Below, in pieces: positions 1 to 10,800 of a stretch of DNA of 64,000 bases (its first letter is position 1; each line of letters begins with the position of its first letter). The stretch is from Paragonimus skrjabini miyazakii (taxonomy: Eukaryota > Platyhelminthes > Trematoda > Plagiorchiida > Troglotrematidae), in NCBI GenBank assembly GCA_014338405.1, contig JTDE01000204.1:75307-139306 (forward strand), read 5' to 3'. The notes beneath the pieces were generated by a model. It did not search any database and was not told the DNA's origin. It saw only the letters and a list, made by a program, of their open reading frames with translations. Both the position numbers and the translations under genes were made by a program.

Positions 1-710
1 GAGCATGTTAGGGAAACGCTGTTGGATAACGGTTACTCTGAAAAGTTTGCTGATATCCACAGTAAGATGAAAGAACCAAAAGTGTTGAGCTGTATTGCGC
101 AGAAAAAGAACATATTTATGCAAATTCAGTTCAAAGGTGACCACATGATTTATAACATTAGTCACAAATTGATGTTAATGTTACAACGCACCTACCCTGC
201 AGCCCAACTACGCATCCTGCTAAATACTAGAGGTTTGGCTCTTCATAGCAGTGATACACACTCAACCGATCAGTTTGCTTCCCACGTAATATACCAGATC
301 AGTTGCAGTTGCAATGACGTCAGCATAGACAGGACAGATCGGCGTTTGCATCAGCGTATCGCCGAGCACATTCCTAAGTGGTTATCAACTGCAATCCCAA
401 AAACGATCTGCTTACTCTAACAAGCTCGAAAACCCCGGTTTCATCGATCGCCAAACACATCTGAGCAACCGGTCACCTAGTTGACCCTGTCAAATCGTTT
501 AACATATTTCAATTTGAACATCACCCACAAATGATCGCAGCTGTCGCATTCCCACAGATTATCCAGTCGGCCACTTTCGAAAATACATGGTTACGTAATT
601 GCAACCCGAAACTGTTAGCGACTAGCGAGGCAATGCTCATCAAACAACATCGACCAGTTTTGTGTGCACAGAAGGCACTGACGAAATCAATCTCCTTACC
701 GTGGAATTGA
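1..710 (+). pseudogene. Penelope-like element, C-terminal nuclease region (decayed, continues left of window)
   Basis: This is the end of the single protein of a Penelope-like retroelement: the stretch after the reverse transcriptase, the GIY-YIG-type nuclease domain and the conserved C-terminus. The frame is open from base 1 to a stop at 420. It contains the family landmarks FKGD, RTYPAAQLR and YQISCSC, matching in order the better copy at 49470-50030. The sequence is then shifted in frame: 447-511 reads AKH-(stop)-ATGHLVDPVKSF, and after a short-repeat insertion 612-710 reads SEAM...RPVLCAQKAL...LPW. The nuclease core is damaged: where the 49.5 kb copy has CSCGTSYVGRTTRRL, this one has CSCNDVSIDRTDRRL, so the Y-V-G triplet is lost. 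It is a dead copy. The identification rests on three independent motif blocks in the right order. The reverse transcriptase part would lie left of the window. Confidence 0.85.
508..586 (-). mobile_element. SINE fragment inserted inside the Penelope-like element
   Basis: About 80 bases matching the 3' body of the short repeat found at 4640, 26655 and 27412, in reverse orientation: blocks gaacatcacccacaa, gatcgcagctgtcgcat and ccagtcggcc are shared with only scattered changes. It lacks the tRNA-like head and the hammerhead, so it is a 5'-truncated copy. It sits exactly between two conserved blocks of the host element's protein, which shows that it landed in the already present element. Confidence 0.8.
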
Positions 711-809
711 TTGAACTGTTAGCGCGTGGAAGGTCCGAACTATGTGGTCGGTTTGTTCAACTGTTGTCGCAATACGCAGTTTGTATAATATTTGCGGGTT
801 TTACTTCGG

Positions 810-845
810 CGACTGATTAGAGTAAATCGAAATGTTAACATCTCG
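810..845 (+). ncRNA. hammerhead ribozyme remnant of the Penelope-like element
   Basis: A type-I hammerhead layout can be drawn. Stem I is CGA (810-812) with TCG (843-845). The core is CTGATTA (813-819), stem II is GA-gtaaa-TC (820-828), followed by GAAA (829-832). Stem III is ATG with CAT around a tiny loop, and the cleavage triplet is ATC ending at 842. The core has one change: the base corresponding to G8 is T, which is expected to abolish or strongly reduce cleavage. It lies 100 bases after the end of the element's protein remnant, the same place as in the other two PLEs here. Hammerheads are known in Penelope-like elements; this copy is probably inactive. Confidence 0.65.
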
Positions 846-984
846 TGGTATAATTCTTCTTTCTGTTTTGGCTATATGTGTCAATCATAATTGGTTTGAC
901 TGTCATATATGTGATAAACGAAACCGAACAAAATGTTAACAATCCACAATATTCATTTGCTTAGTTATTATTGTTTTCTTCTTT

Positions 985-1921
985 TGATTGATCACAAGGT
1001 ACCCAAACTCAACCGAATAGCTGCTTCTCATTTGGACTCAGACTGCAGATTTTTTAAATCCTCGGCGACGTTGATCCATGGGAAAGCCTGGAAACAATAT
1101 GTGGAACAACCTTCGAGGTGCTGTCTAAGGCAGATACTCTCATTGCTTCTTATAGTTGCCGTGAAGGAAGCTTACGTAGTAGATAGAGTGATCAGCAAAC
1201 CATTGCTGGGGCATAGTGATCACTTGTTACTGGTGCTTAGTTTTATGTTGCTGGTTCCAAAAGCCGTGACGGAGACCAATGGGAAATTCCCAGAAAGCAA
1301 AATTTACCGCACTATGGACAGTCGGGGTTAAACTCAGCTTCGAGTGTGACTAACTCGACTCAAACTACTTTTATTTTCAGCTTGCTGTTCAAGAATATGA
1401 GGTATTTGTTCCTGACGAACTGAGAAAGTTCTCGTCTGCTTCGCAAAACGTTTACTATCTTCTTGACGTAGGTTTTCGTGTGTTCTCTAAGCAGAAGCTA
1501 ACATGCAAGTCGGAATATCTGGACATTTTTTGCACTGTACGAAACGGGTGCAGACAAACTAGTACAGACAAAAGTCATCCCGGTAGCCAGCGGAAATAAT
1601 AACTTTTTATTCAGGTACATGTGCCTTTGGAGGGAAAGTAAGCCTTCGGTGCACTTCAAGCAGCTTCCTGATGGGGCAACCTTCTCCATCCACCGAATGG
1701 TCGCCGAGGTTTTCAAAGAATACTATTCAGCTGTCTATGATGTGGTTCCGCTAAAGGGGCACCTCATTATCCCTTGGAGAAACTTCTACTATTCACTGTT
1801 GTCAGCAGACTTCTCTGTGCTCGACGTCCACCATCTCTCGATTGAGATCATTGCTTATAGAACAACAGAACCAGACGTGGCCTATCTGTTAAAACACCAT
1901 TTGATCCCAAAACTTGTTTAG
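985..1921 (+). pseudogene. LINE (CR1/Jockey-like) fossil: endonuclease, linker, start of reverse transcriptase
   Basis: A frameshifted remnant of a non-LTR retrotransposon protein. In the frame running to 1331, 985-1331 shows the end of an apurinic-type endonuclease: a degraded strand like the usual GDFN-x-P motif (HKVPKLN), the W-x-x-Y-V-x-x-P-x-R block (KAWKQYVEQPSRC), and the diagnostic LLGHSDHLLLVLSF at about 1203-1245, whose S-D-H is the active-site signature at 1215-1223. The frame shifts near 1331. 1381-1594 matches the linker style (SEYLDIFCTVRNGCRQT). Another shift leads to 1615-1921, with LPDGATFS, VAEVFKEYYSAVYD and a degraded GPDG-x-x-P-x-LLK block (EPDVAYLLKHHLIPKL) that opens the reverse transcriptase domain. 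Good-looking acceptor sites at 1380 and 1614 are probably coincidental, because neither gives a phase-consistent intron. Domain order supports a LINE; the clade is inferred. Confidence 0.7.
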
Positions 1922-4639
1922 CCTTCCCTCAAACGCCTCAGTGTAATAACTAGCAATCTTTATATGGTTCCAGTTTTTCTGAGGATGTCCGTCTAGAAAA
2001 GACAGTGGAAAAGTGTACGGGAAAACAATAGCAAACAGTTTCAAAAAATCCTTTCTTTCGATAGCTTTTTTCACAACCAATTGGGTGCAGCCAATTAAAG
2101 CCACCAGTAGTTCCTTCTTGTTTACAGCGAAGTTTGCTGTTTTATCCAGTGGCGAATTTAGATCCATTATGTTGATTTCATATTCATGAATCTACTACAA
2201 AAAATAAAATCCTGTCACACAGTTTTAGCCAAAATCCTGACAGTTGCATTGAAGAAAGCTGTTTACACAAATGAATAGTAGAAAATTCTCAAGTAAACTC
2301 TTGGACGATCAGCTATTTAGTGGTTTCTGAGTGTGTATAGTGTATTTACCGAATACATATGGCACACATGAATGATCTTGAAACTATCTAGCTTGTCTCA
2401 GGTCAATACAATTTGACAGGATTGGGGTCGTTTCTGAGTGGAAAAATATATAAGGTTGCGTCAAATAAATTTGGTCATAAAAGCTCTCATTTTATGCATA
2501 ATGTAACTGGGTTCCCATTTATTTCTGGAGTAAATAAAATATCAACAGCCCATACCATTCGGTTCCACTGTTAAAGTTGATGATAGATTTTGACTGAATC
2601 GGGATAGCGTACGTTTTCATTGAAATACGCAACAAGAGAATACAGTATGAAGCAGGAAATCCTGCCAACTAATCAAATGCTATTCAACACCTATCAATAT
2701 ATTCTCAAAAACAGCTAACAACTATGCCACCAACCATAAGAAAAATCTTGGAATAATATCGAAAATGTGGAGGAAATTCTTAAAATATGGTTCTTAACTC
2801 ACTTAGTCAACGTAAGAACTAGTACAAAATCAAGTGAAACTACTGATATTCTACACAAGGGGCATAAAGCATTCGGGAAATCAAAAACCATTGTACAACC
2901 ATAATTTACGTTCGCATTGCCTTATCTTTTAGTAGCAATGAGACTGAAATATTCATTCTAGCGTCATGTTTCTACCTAGTTCCCATCATTTTTCCATATT
3001 CACTATGAAGTTCGGAACCCCATGTTTCAATGATCAGTCGAATGATAAAGATGAACGTGTGCAACTTACTGCAGTTTTAAAAGTTGAGGCGATGGGATGA
3101 ACACCAAAGTTCGTCAAGACTCTGATTCAACGCATGAAGGAGAAGGGGAATAACCTTCTTTACCTAACCAAACCGGCTACAGTGACAGATTTGCACTCTT
3201 TCAGAACATATCGATGGACAGAGTAAACTTCACATTGCAATCTCTTCATTCCTAAGTTAAACCTGATCCAACACATATTATGATAAGTGGTATCTGCATA
3301 ATATGCAAACTGGTGGTAATATTCAGCTAATTTTACTCGAAATGTGTACCGTATCCAGAATGATGTCGTCAGCAGGACGACATACATTTTACACATAATA
3401 TCATAATGTTCAACTGAACTTCTGGATAAGTTGTCCTGGATAAGTGCCACAATAAAGCGAAAATTCCATTAATCAAACCAGTAACAGTATTTCGATGAGT
3501 ACTGTAAACTACTGACTCCAGCAGAATACACGTAGGCATACATATAAGTATTCTCATTTTCTGCTGCAGCCCGGTTAAGTCAAAAAGCAACCACTAATCT
3601 TCACAACAGATCTTGTTAGTTATCCTGCGAAATGTTCCTCAGTGTGTTTGATGATAAATTATTGCCAGCGACAACAAACCGTCTCTGCGTCCACTTACCA
3701 ACCTTTCAGACCACCAACGCATACCTTGACGTAAATCTTCCCAATGACAATTCAAAACATGGTTGAATTTGATAGCACTGTAGCACAAGTTATTGTCCTC
3801 CTTTGCTTGCATATACTTTTTATGAAGTACTCTTTATCAGTAAAGAAAACAGCTCGCTTTATTCAAAGCAAATTCCAAAATAATTATGTGAAGAATGAGC
3901 GAACAATGAAATCAACTGGGGACAACAAGAGTAGCTCATGAATCAGAGATGTAAGTCTACATGAATTTGTCTGACATTTCAACGTTACAGTGAAACCAAG
4001 CTCAGTGTATGCGCATCTATCATCGTCCGTAGCATACGGTAATCTTACACAAACTTCGCGTATTCGCAACTCTGACAAAAGGTAGTTCTTAGAGATGCAG
4101 TTCGTCGTGTAATTAGTATTATCCATGGGGTATTTAACGTTCTGTGCATAATTCAAACTGTTAACCACACGACGGGTAAGTTTCGACATGGCATTTGTTT
4201 GGACTCGACATTTGTGTGCTGTATCGATGATAGCCTGCCTAATCTTAGTGCACCCACAACATTTGAGTGCTTTGGTCCGCACTCTGCAAATGGCAAGGCT
4301 GCTGGCTAATATTGTTTATATGACATTATTGCTGTTGGATATTTGACCTTGGCAACTCGTCCCTACATCTTGACTGCACTGTTAAGTTGCATTGCCCATA
4401 GTAGGGTGAACCTAACCACAAAAATACGGTTCCGCCGCCAGAATTTGGATAACCCAAAGCGTTAGTGCCATGGGGTTCACATATTTTTTTGCGGACTCGT
4501 AGGACCAACGGATCAATTATTTCTGCAACACAGACAACAGTATTATCTAAATCTGTAAAACGTCTGGTAGCTAAACACAGTTCTCATCAGGTGTCCGTTT
4601 CTTCTGTCGATTGGGCAACCGGATCATTATTCACAGTAG
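1922..4639. other. no gene recognised
   Basis: The LINE may continue weakly to about 2165, but no block there convinced me. A reverse-strand frame of 92 codons (1889-2167) begins with an ATG in a fair context but overlaps the LINE end antisense. A reverse-strand frame of 132 codons (3884-4282) follows a plausible acceptor (ending cag next to 4284) and has no family resemblance I know. Otherwise this is AT-rich unique-looking DNA. Confidence 0.5.
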
Positions 4640-4895
4640 AAAGTGGTTGAGTGTTCACATATGATAATTCGGTCGTGCCTAATGTGAGGTCAGTGGCGCA
4701 GTGGTAAACACGGTTGCCTCATGAACAGTGTGGCCGGAGTCCTAGTCCCGGCAGTGGCAATGATATGCACTACTGACGGGCTCTAATGAGAGCGGAACTC
4801 GAATCTAGTGCTTCCTTTGTTTGGAAGGGGCCGACTGGAAAGTCTATGCGGATGCAACAGCTGCGATCAATTGTGGGTGATGTTCAACTTGAAAT
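4640..4895 (+). mobile_element. tRNA-derived SINE with embedded hammerhead, copy A
   Basis: A short interspersed repeat shared with reverse-strand copies at 26655 and 27412. From 4694 it has a pol III A-box-like sequence (TGGCGCAGTGG). A degenerate B-box area follows at about 4736-4747; copy C preserves it better as GGTTCAAG. The hammerhead module lies at 4767-4811, and the body ends with GGCCGACTGG and GGGTGATGTTCAACTTG. Homology with copy C extends about 50 bases upstream of the tRNA-like head (GAAAGTGGTTGAG, CACATATGATAATTCGG), so the unit is longer than head plus body. No protein is encoded. Mobilisation would depend on a LINE in trans; that is inference from SINE biology. Confidence 0.85.
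4767..4811 (+). ncRNA. hammerhead ribozyme in SINE copy A (mutated core)
   Basis: Stem I is GCACTA (4767-4772) with TAGTGC (4806-4811), perfectly paired. Stem II is GCTCT-AATG-AGAGC (4780-4793), perfectly paired. The core reads CTGACGG where the hammerhead consensus needs CUGANGA, and GGAA where GAAA is needed, so two invariant bases (A9 and A13) are changed to G. The fold is preserved but catalysis is probably lost. Confidence 0.8.
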
Positions 4896-7800
4896 TAATC
4901 AAATCTCCGACTACTCATCAGTAATTTTCTTCAAACTAAAAATCATTGCAACGCACAGTAGTTAAGCACCTAATTGAAATGTTATCCAGATATCGTGTTG
5001 AAACATAAGAAGTACGTATAAGCTCAGCAAACAAATGAACTCTTCTATCAGAAATCATAAGGTGGGTTGTGTACGCAATAAGCAATACCTTTAACCTAAA
5101 TCACTTTGAAGACAAACTGACAAGATTTAAGGGAGGTGTTACGGTACGCGCATTAAGTCTAGTATATATCTTAGTTTACTTCTGTAATATATGAAGTAAA
5201 ATGATCTGACTGTCAACTGTTTAAATATTGCATGGAATAAAAGTTAGCGAATGAAATGGAGAATTTGTAGATCGCAAAAATTGATAGACGTGAATTCACT
5301 TTGAAAACAGAAGATCATTTCTTACTCTCCAGGCCTAATGAATGTGAATAACGATGTAGTCAGTTACGGACAAATGGCGAGATTGAAAAGTTTTTTACAA
5401 TTAAAGGCAGTATAAAGAGTAATGGGTGCTGGTGATAATTAACGGGAACTTCAAGACAAATCTCATTATCGTAGGTTCATTAGCTGTTACAGGAAGGAGA
5501 TATGTTTTTTTTTTGTAGATTCATATGTCTCTGCTTTTGGTCGATGAAAAATTGTGCTAAGCAGTTTATAGTTGTAACAAATGGATATAATTAAATAAAC
5601 GACAAATTCAATGAAACTTCTGGCTGCGAATATTTCCGCAAAGAACACTGAAACACACTGAAGTAACATTCTTTCAAAAATGCGCAGCAAATAGCCTGTG
5701 AGATTGTATTAGTATGACTGTTGAGAAACTCGTGGTGCAAGTTGACTCTCATGTATTTACTAATCTAGTAATGTTTTGGATTGCTCAAGATATTCAGCGT
5801 TCGAATATGAACAGATTCTAGGTCTAAAATAGTCTTTCTACAGATTATTACGTCTATTTTCTTACTCAATATTAACAAGTCGCCTGCTAAACGTTCACCC
5901 TTGTTTAGTGGGAGGAGGTGTTTCAATGGATGACCTGGAGTTTAAAAATATTATAAATTGGCAAAAACGAGTTACTATACATGGAAATGTTACGACCCAC
6001 ATATTGTGTTTTACAATGAAACTTGTTTTCCAAGTGATATGGGATGTTTCCTAAATTTCATACTTTCAAATCCTTCGTTTGGAAGCATACACACTTTTGT
6101 TTGCCTACCGGAAATCGTCGCTACGTTTGTTAATAACCACTGAAATACTGATAGCAACAAATTAGATAACAAAGCGTGCTTTTCATGTTTGATTGCAGTA
6201 TTGATTATTAAACGAACAATATCAGGATTTCAGGATGATATAGAGATATGGTCATCACAAAGCCTGTAAACTAAGTGACCGAACACATTTATACGATCAC
6301 CGTTGCAAACGGTTAGTCTGACTAACTGTGGGCCAGAGATGGTTCGGCGATGGTGTAAGTTTTGTGATTATGCAATATTTAGTGAAAAGCTTGATACTCT
6401 GTTCAAAGCAAAGGCTTCCCAGTTAAGGAATGTTTTGACATATGTGTTGATTGAGGACAGTGAATTCATGCTCAGACTTATTCTGCTTGTGTCCTTCTCC
6501 CACTAAAAGCTAGAATGGTGGCGCTTGTATCCGAAAGCAAGAATTCGTCAAATGTGAACATACGTAGATAGCCAACATCCTGCGTGATTAAACAGTGTGC
6601 GGTTGTTTCCCGCTTCATCGACAGCGCTAATTTTGTTAGCACGAATTTTGCATCTCGGACTGACTAATGTGGATCTAGAAACCAATCCCACGTATGCGCT
6701 TTTGAATATAGTTCTTTATTGGGTCCCCTAATAAAGTGTCACCAATGTGCGCCGAATAAGATTTTGTGGACAGCAAACCAGTTCCGACCTGCAGTAGGTC
6801 AGACTTGTTATTGAAAAAGGATGTTGACGTTGTTTGTTCCAAGCGGGGCATAATTTCTACTCTTTGACATTTTCGGACTATCTACTGTAACTAGCTTGTC
6901 GTTGCAACAAAGAATTCAGGTCGGCTCCTTAGATAATCCTGGAAATATTAGTGGTCTTCTATTATTGAGTGTTAAATAGAACATTCGGATGTTTGCAAAC
7001 GTCATTATATAACGCAGTGATTTGTAAATAGTTAACTGTTCCAACGCAGCCTATACTGTGTTTATCTGCAACTAATGACCGTTAACTCGATTACGCTACC
7101 AACTGTCATGACGTTAACATCGTTCGGGATATTTTGCCATTGTCAGCAACTTATGTGACAAAGAAAAACTCACAAATAATGATTGGAGTTTACACAGAAA
7201 ACTCTCCGAATCCTTTTCTAAAGTGCTTCTCTCACGTCAACTATTTTGACGCCGTTGTTTTGACACATGGCTGAATCGTTTAATTCGTTCCTTCCATTGA
7301 AGTTGCATGCAAGCGCACAGTGTGGACAAACGTGAATATTGCCTTATCTTATTCAACATGACATCATTAAACCGTCTATTTTTCACAGTACTTTGATAGC
7401 TATATAATTTGACGGCATAACCGAACTATGATATCTTTCAAAGTGATGTTTATCGGTTGTCTTCAATTCATTCCACGTGGGATCACTTTCTTTTACGCAG
7501 AGCGCTTACTACTGAAGGATTGGTGAACAGCTAATTTTGTTCATCCCGTAGGTTTAATGTACTGTTTTATACGGAAGTTCAACACATAACCTACAACTTG
7601 ATTCTTCTCACCGCACCTGTTCATGGGTTCACTGTGCAACGGGCAAATATAGTTTTGTTTCGACCTCCCGCTCCCCTCAGTCCGGTACTAATGCCTCAAA
7701 CTAATGCCTCACTTAACATGAGGAAAAACCAGCATACTTATTCCAACAGTTCATCGACAGCACTGAATTCCAATTTACGCAGTCAAATTCTTGCGACCAA

Positions 7801-10800
7801 ACTGGAATTAATTCTATCGATACAAGATTAACTGAACTTGCCCCACTGTTGCTTAGAGTTGGAGCATTCAATGTCGTCAAACAGTCAGTGAATTTCCCCT
7901 CATGAAACAGATTGCATACGAACATAACATTCTTGTTCCACCCCATGAACTGGTTTGTCACTAACAATGTACGCTGGTCCACTCGAAACTTATAACGAAA
8001 CAAATTTCGAATGTACCAGGCACCACGTTCGTAAGCGATCGACGTTTCATGCCAACTTGTGATAAGCGAGGCCATCTGGATGGTAGACAATGCATGGAAG
8101 AACTGCTTATTGCTTCCAAAATCTCGCTTTTATTTTGACCTAGCAGGTAACACTTCCAGTGAGTTCAGCAATGATTGATTCCAATCAACAGTACTGCGAA
8201 CGATACAACGGCTGTGCTTCTAATATGTTGAATATTACGCCGGGTGAGATATTTCGTTTTGACTTTGCCTGCAATTTCTGATATTCGAAAGATGTATTTC
8301 GTCGTGAAGCCTTGCGTTCTGGGCACATTATATGCAGCTAGAAGCGGTCACACAAGCAGTTTGAGTTATGTAACAACCTGGAAAATACAGTTTGTGGAAT
8401 AAGAGAAGTCAAAAAGCACGATGAAGATCAAAAGATGTTTACAACTACTTATAACCAGTAGTCGTGCGTGTTAAAATGGTACTGAATGTATAAAACTGAC
8501 GTGCAATGGAAGTGTTATGTCTGCCAAAGTGCACTATCATTTGTCATTACAATGTATGTTGTTGTCATCAAATGTGTTCTCACTCGGGGTTTGTATTTTC
8601 TAATACACATGAATTTGCAAGTGGTATCTAATGTAAACTGTTAGCAGTTTGCTACTGTTACTATAGTTACTGAGACAATCCCCATCTTGTTCAATAGCTG
8701 CTGATTTCAGACTGTTAATATTTAAGCGATAGCTAGAAACTCTAACAAACAGCAAGCGGATTTTATATAGTTGCCGTAATTAAACAAGAACGCCAAGTTT
8801 TGTTGCTCTGGTTTCCACTGCTTGCTTTTCTTTTGAACGTTTGTGTTTTATATGGCCTACGGTAATTGAAAATGAATTTGCCACGAGTTTTGTCTTGAAA
8901 CTATTCAAACAAGTTATATACTCCACACAGTAGTTGATTTCTTTTCAATGCACAACCGAGTATTTTTGTGAAAACTGTTTGGAGTTTGACAACCCGTATA
9001 CCTTTTTCGGATTTTAACCGGTTATATGTGGTCACATGACATTTGCCAGGAAAAACACGTTATGCTCTGTCCATCCAAAAGGTACGAGTGTTACCGGGCG
9101 GAGTGCCGGCGCGTTCAGTGCTGTTGAGCATAACTGAGTGCAAGAACAAAATCACTAGATTTACTTACGGAACTAGGATGGAGTGATTTTTGATGAGTTG
9201 CCCCTTGTTAGTTTAAGACAAAATACAATTCGATTTTTAAATTTTCAAACTGAATTAGTTAACCTGAAAGAACATCGGTCATGCGAACCTGTATTCAAAT
9301 GCGTAACTCTGTACATCAAAAGATGGTCGTTACTTTACAGAATATAACGGACAAACCAATGTTCACTATAAGGTAGTTGCCAGCAACTGCGATAAAACAT
9401 TATTTTTCGTGAAACCTAATGGTTCTGTTTAATCAGAAACCCAATTAGCAATGGCAACACATAGAAATGTTCTATTAAATGGCAGATATTTAGTGACAAC
9501 TGGGAACTGCGCCCGAGAAGTAACACAATGCCCTAGGTTCATCGACTATACCATTTTAAAACGGAGTACTCCACAAAGTAAACATTCGTAGCTTTGTGCT
9601 GACTAATGAACACATTTTTATTATATTACTTAGTGAATGTTGTTCTATGACAACAATTAGCTGCTGAAAAAATTGTTTCTTTTCTGAGAGGTCTAGGGAC
9701 AACTTACTGTCTGGTGAAATACAGTTCCATCCACAGATAATCAACCACTCCGACGACATCTCAAAGACCATGTGGCTAAAATAGTTTGTGAATTTTACTG
9801 AAATATATGGAAACCGACTCATCGGCTTCACGAATTTGCTGACGCCCAGACGTAATAATGTATTTTGATACTGGATGCATCCAAACAGTCGTCACTTTTG
9901 TGTTATCGCGTCTCCAATTGCCACCACAAATATCACTTACTGGATAATTCATTAATCATGTACGTATCACCGGAATGTACGTGTTGGATCAAGAAGCATC
10001 ATATTCCCTCAATACTACTGACATTATATCCAAATAAGGCGAACATGGGTAAAGAAAGATCACTTGAATCCACATAACAACTTTCTAGTTGTCTGTTCCG
10101 TTAAGGTGCTTCAATAAAACATTGGAGGTTCACTGGATAATTAATCGGTTAGTGAGTGGACACTGAGTGAAGACTCTAATTAGTATATCATTAACCTTAG
10201 CAATCCACTCCACCAAAAAACTTCCATAGGGAGGAAAACATTTATGTCTTTAAAAGAACTTAGTTTGTTCATACTTAGTGCATACAGTTAAATGTACAGT
10301 TTTATGGTAATAAAACTGAAGGGTTTTAGAGGGTTGTATGCGAAGTTGTTTAAAACACCTCTCATTGTAGAGCATACGTTTTTGCCTATGGATAGTTGTG
10401 CGACAGCTGTAGTGGGAGGGTCCTTAGTTTCTAAGCTGAAGAGGTTTGTTGCTGTTCCTGGTTACGTCCAGTGATGCACGACTTCACAGAAGGAATCCGG
10501 CAGCCACAACATTCCACAGATCTTGTTTGCATAGTAAGACCTTTGTTGTTTCCGATATAATAATCTTCGCAAGCTTCTTGGCGAATGTCAACGACCTTAC
10601 GTTTATACAATTGTCGCTTCAAACAAACAATTTACCCCGCTCATTGTTTTCCAGTTTTCGGACAATTCACATGTCTTAAGTTTGTATCAAGATCCCAGAA
10701 CAGCAGTGAATGATTGACAAACTTTGGTAACGTAAGACCAATTAATAGGAACATTAGGGCACCCTTCAGGCACATACGTAAATGTTCGACAATCTCTCGT

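Noticed and set aside
1583..1614. 32-base micro-intron between two open segments
   Set aside because: The phases do not match on joining, and the segments are better explained as a frameshifted LINE.
1889..2167. Reverse-strand 92-codon ORF with good ATG context
   Set aside because: It overlaps the LINE end antisense, has no motifs, and its length is within chance expectation for this window.
3884..4282. Reverse-strand 132-codon frame, cysteine-rich start, after a good acceptor
   Set aside because: No ATG at the start, no recognised family, no donor; similar lengths occur elsewhere by chance.
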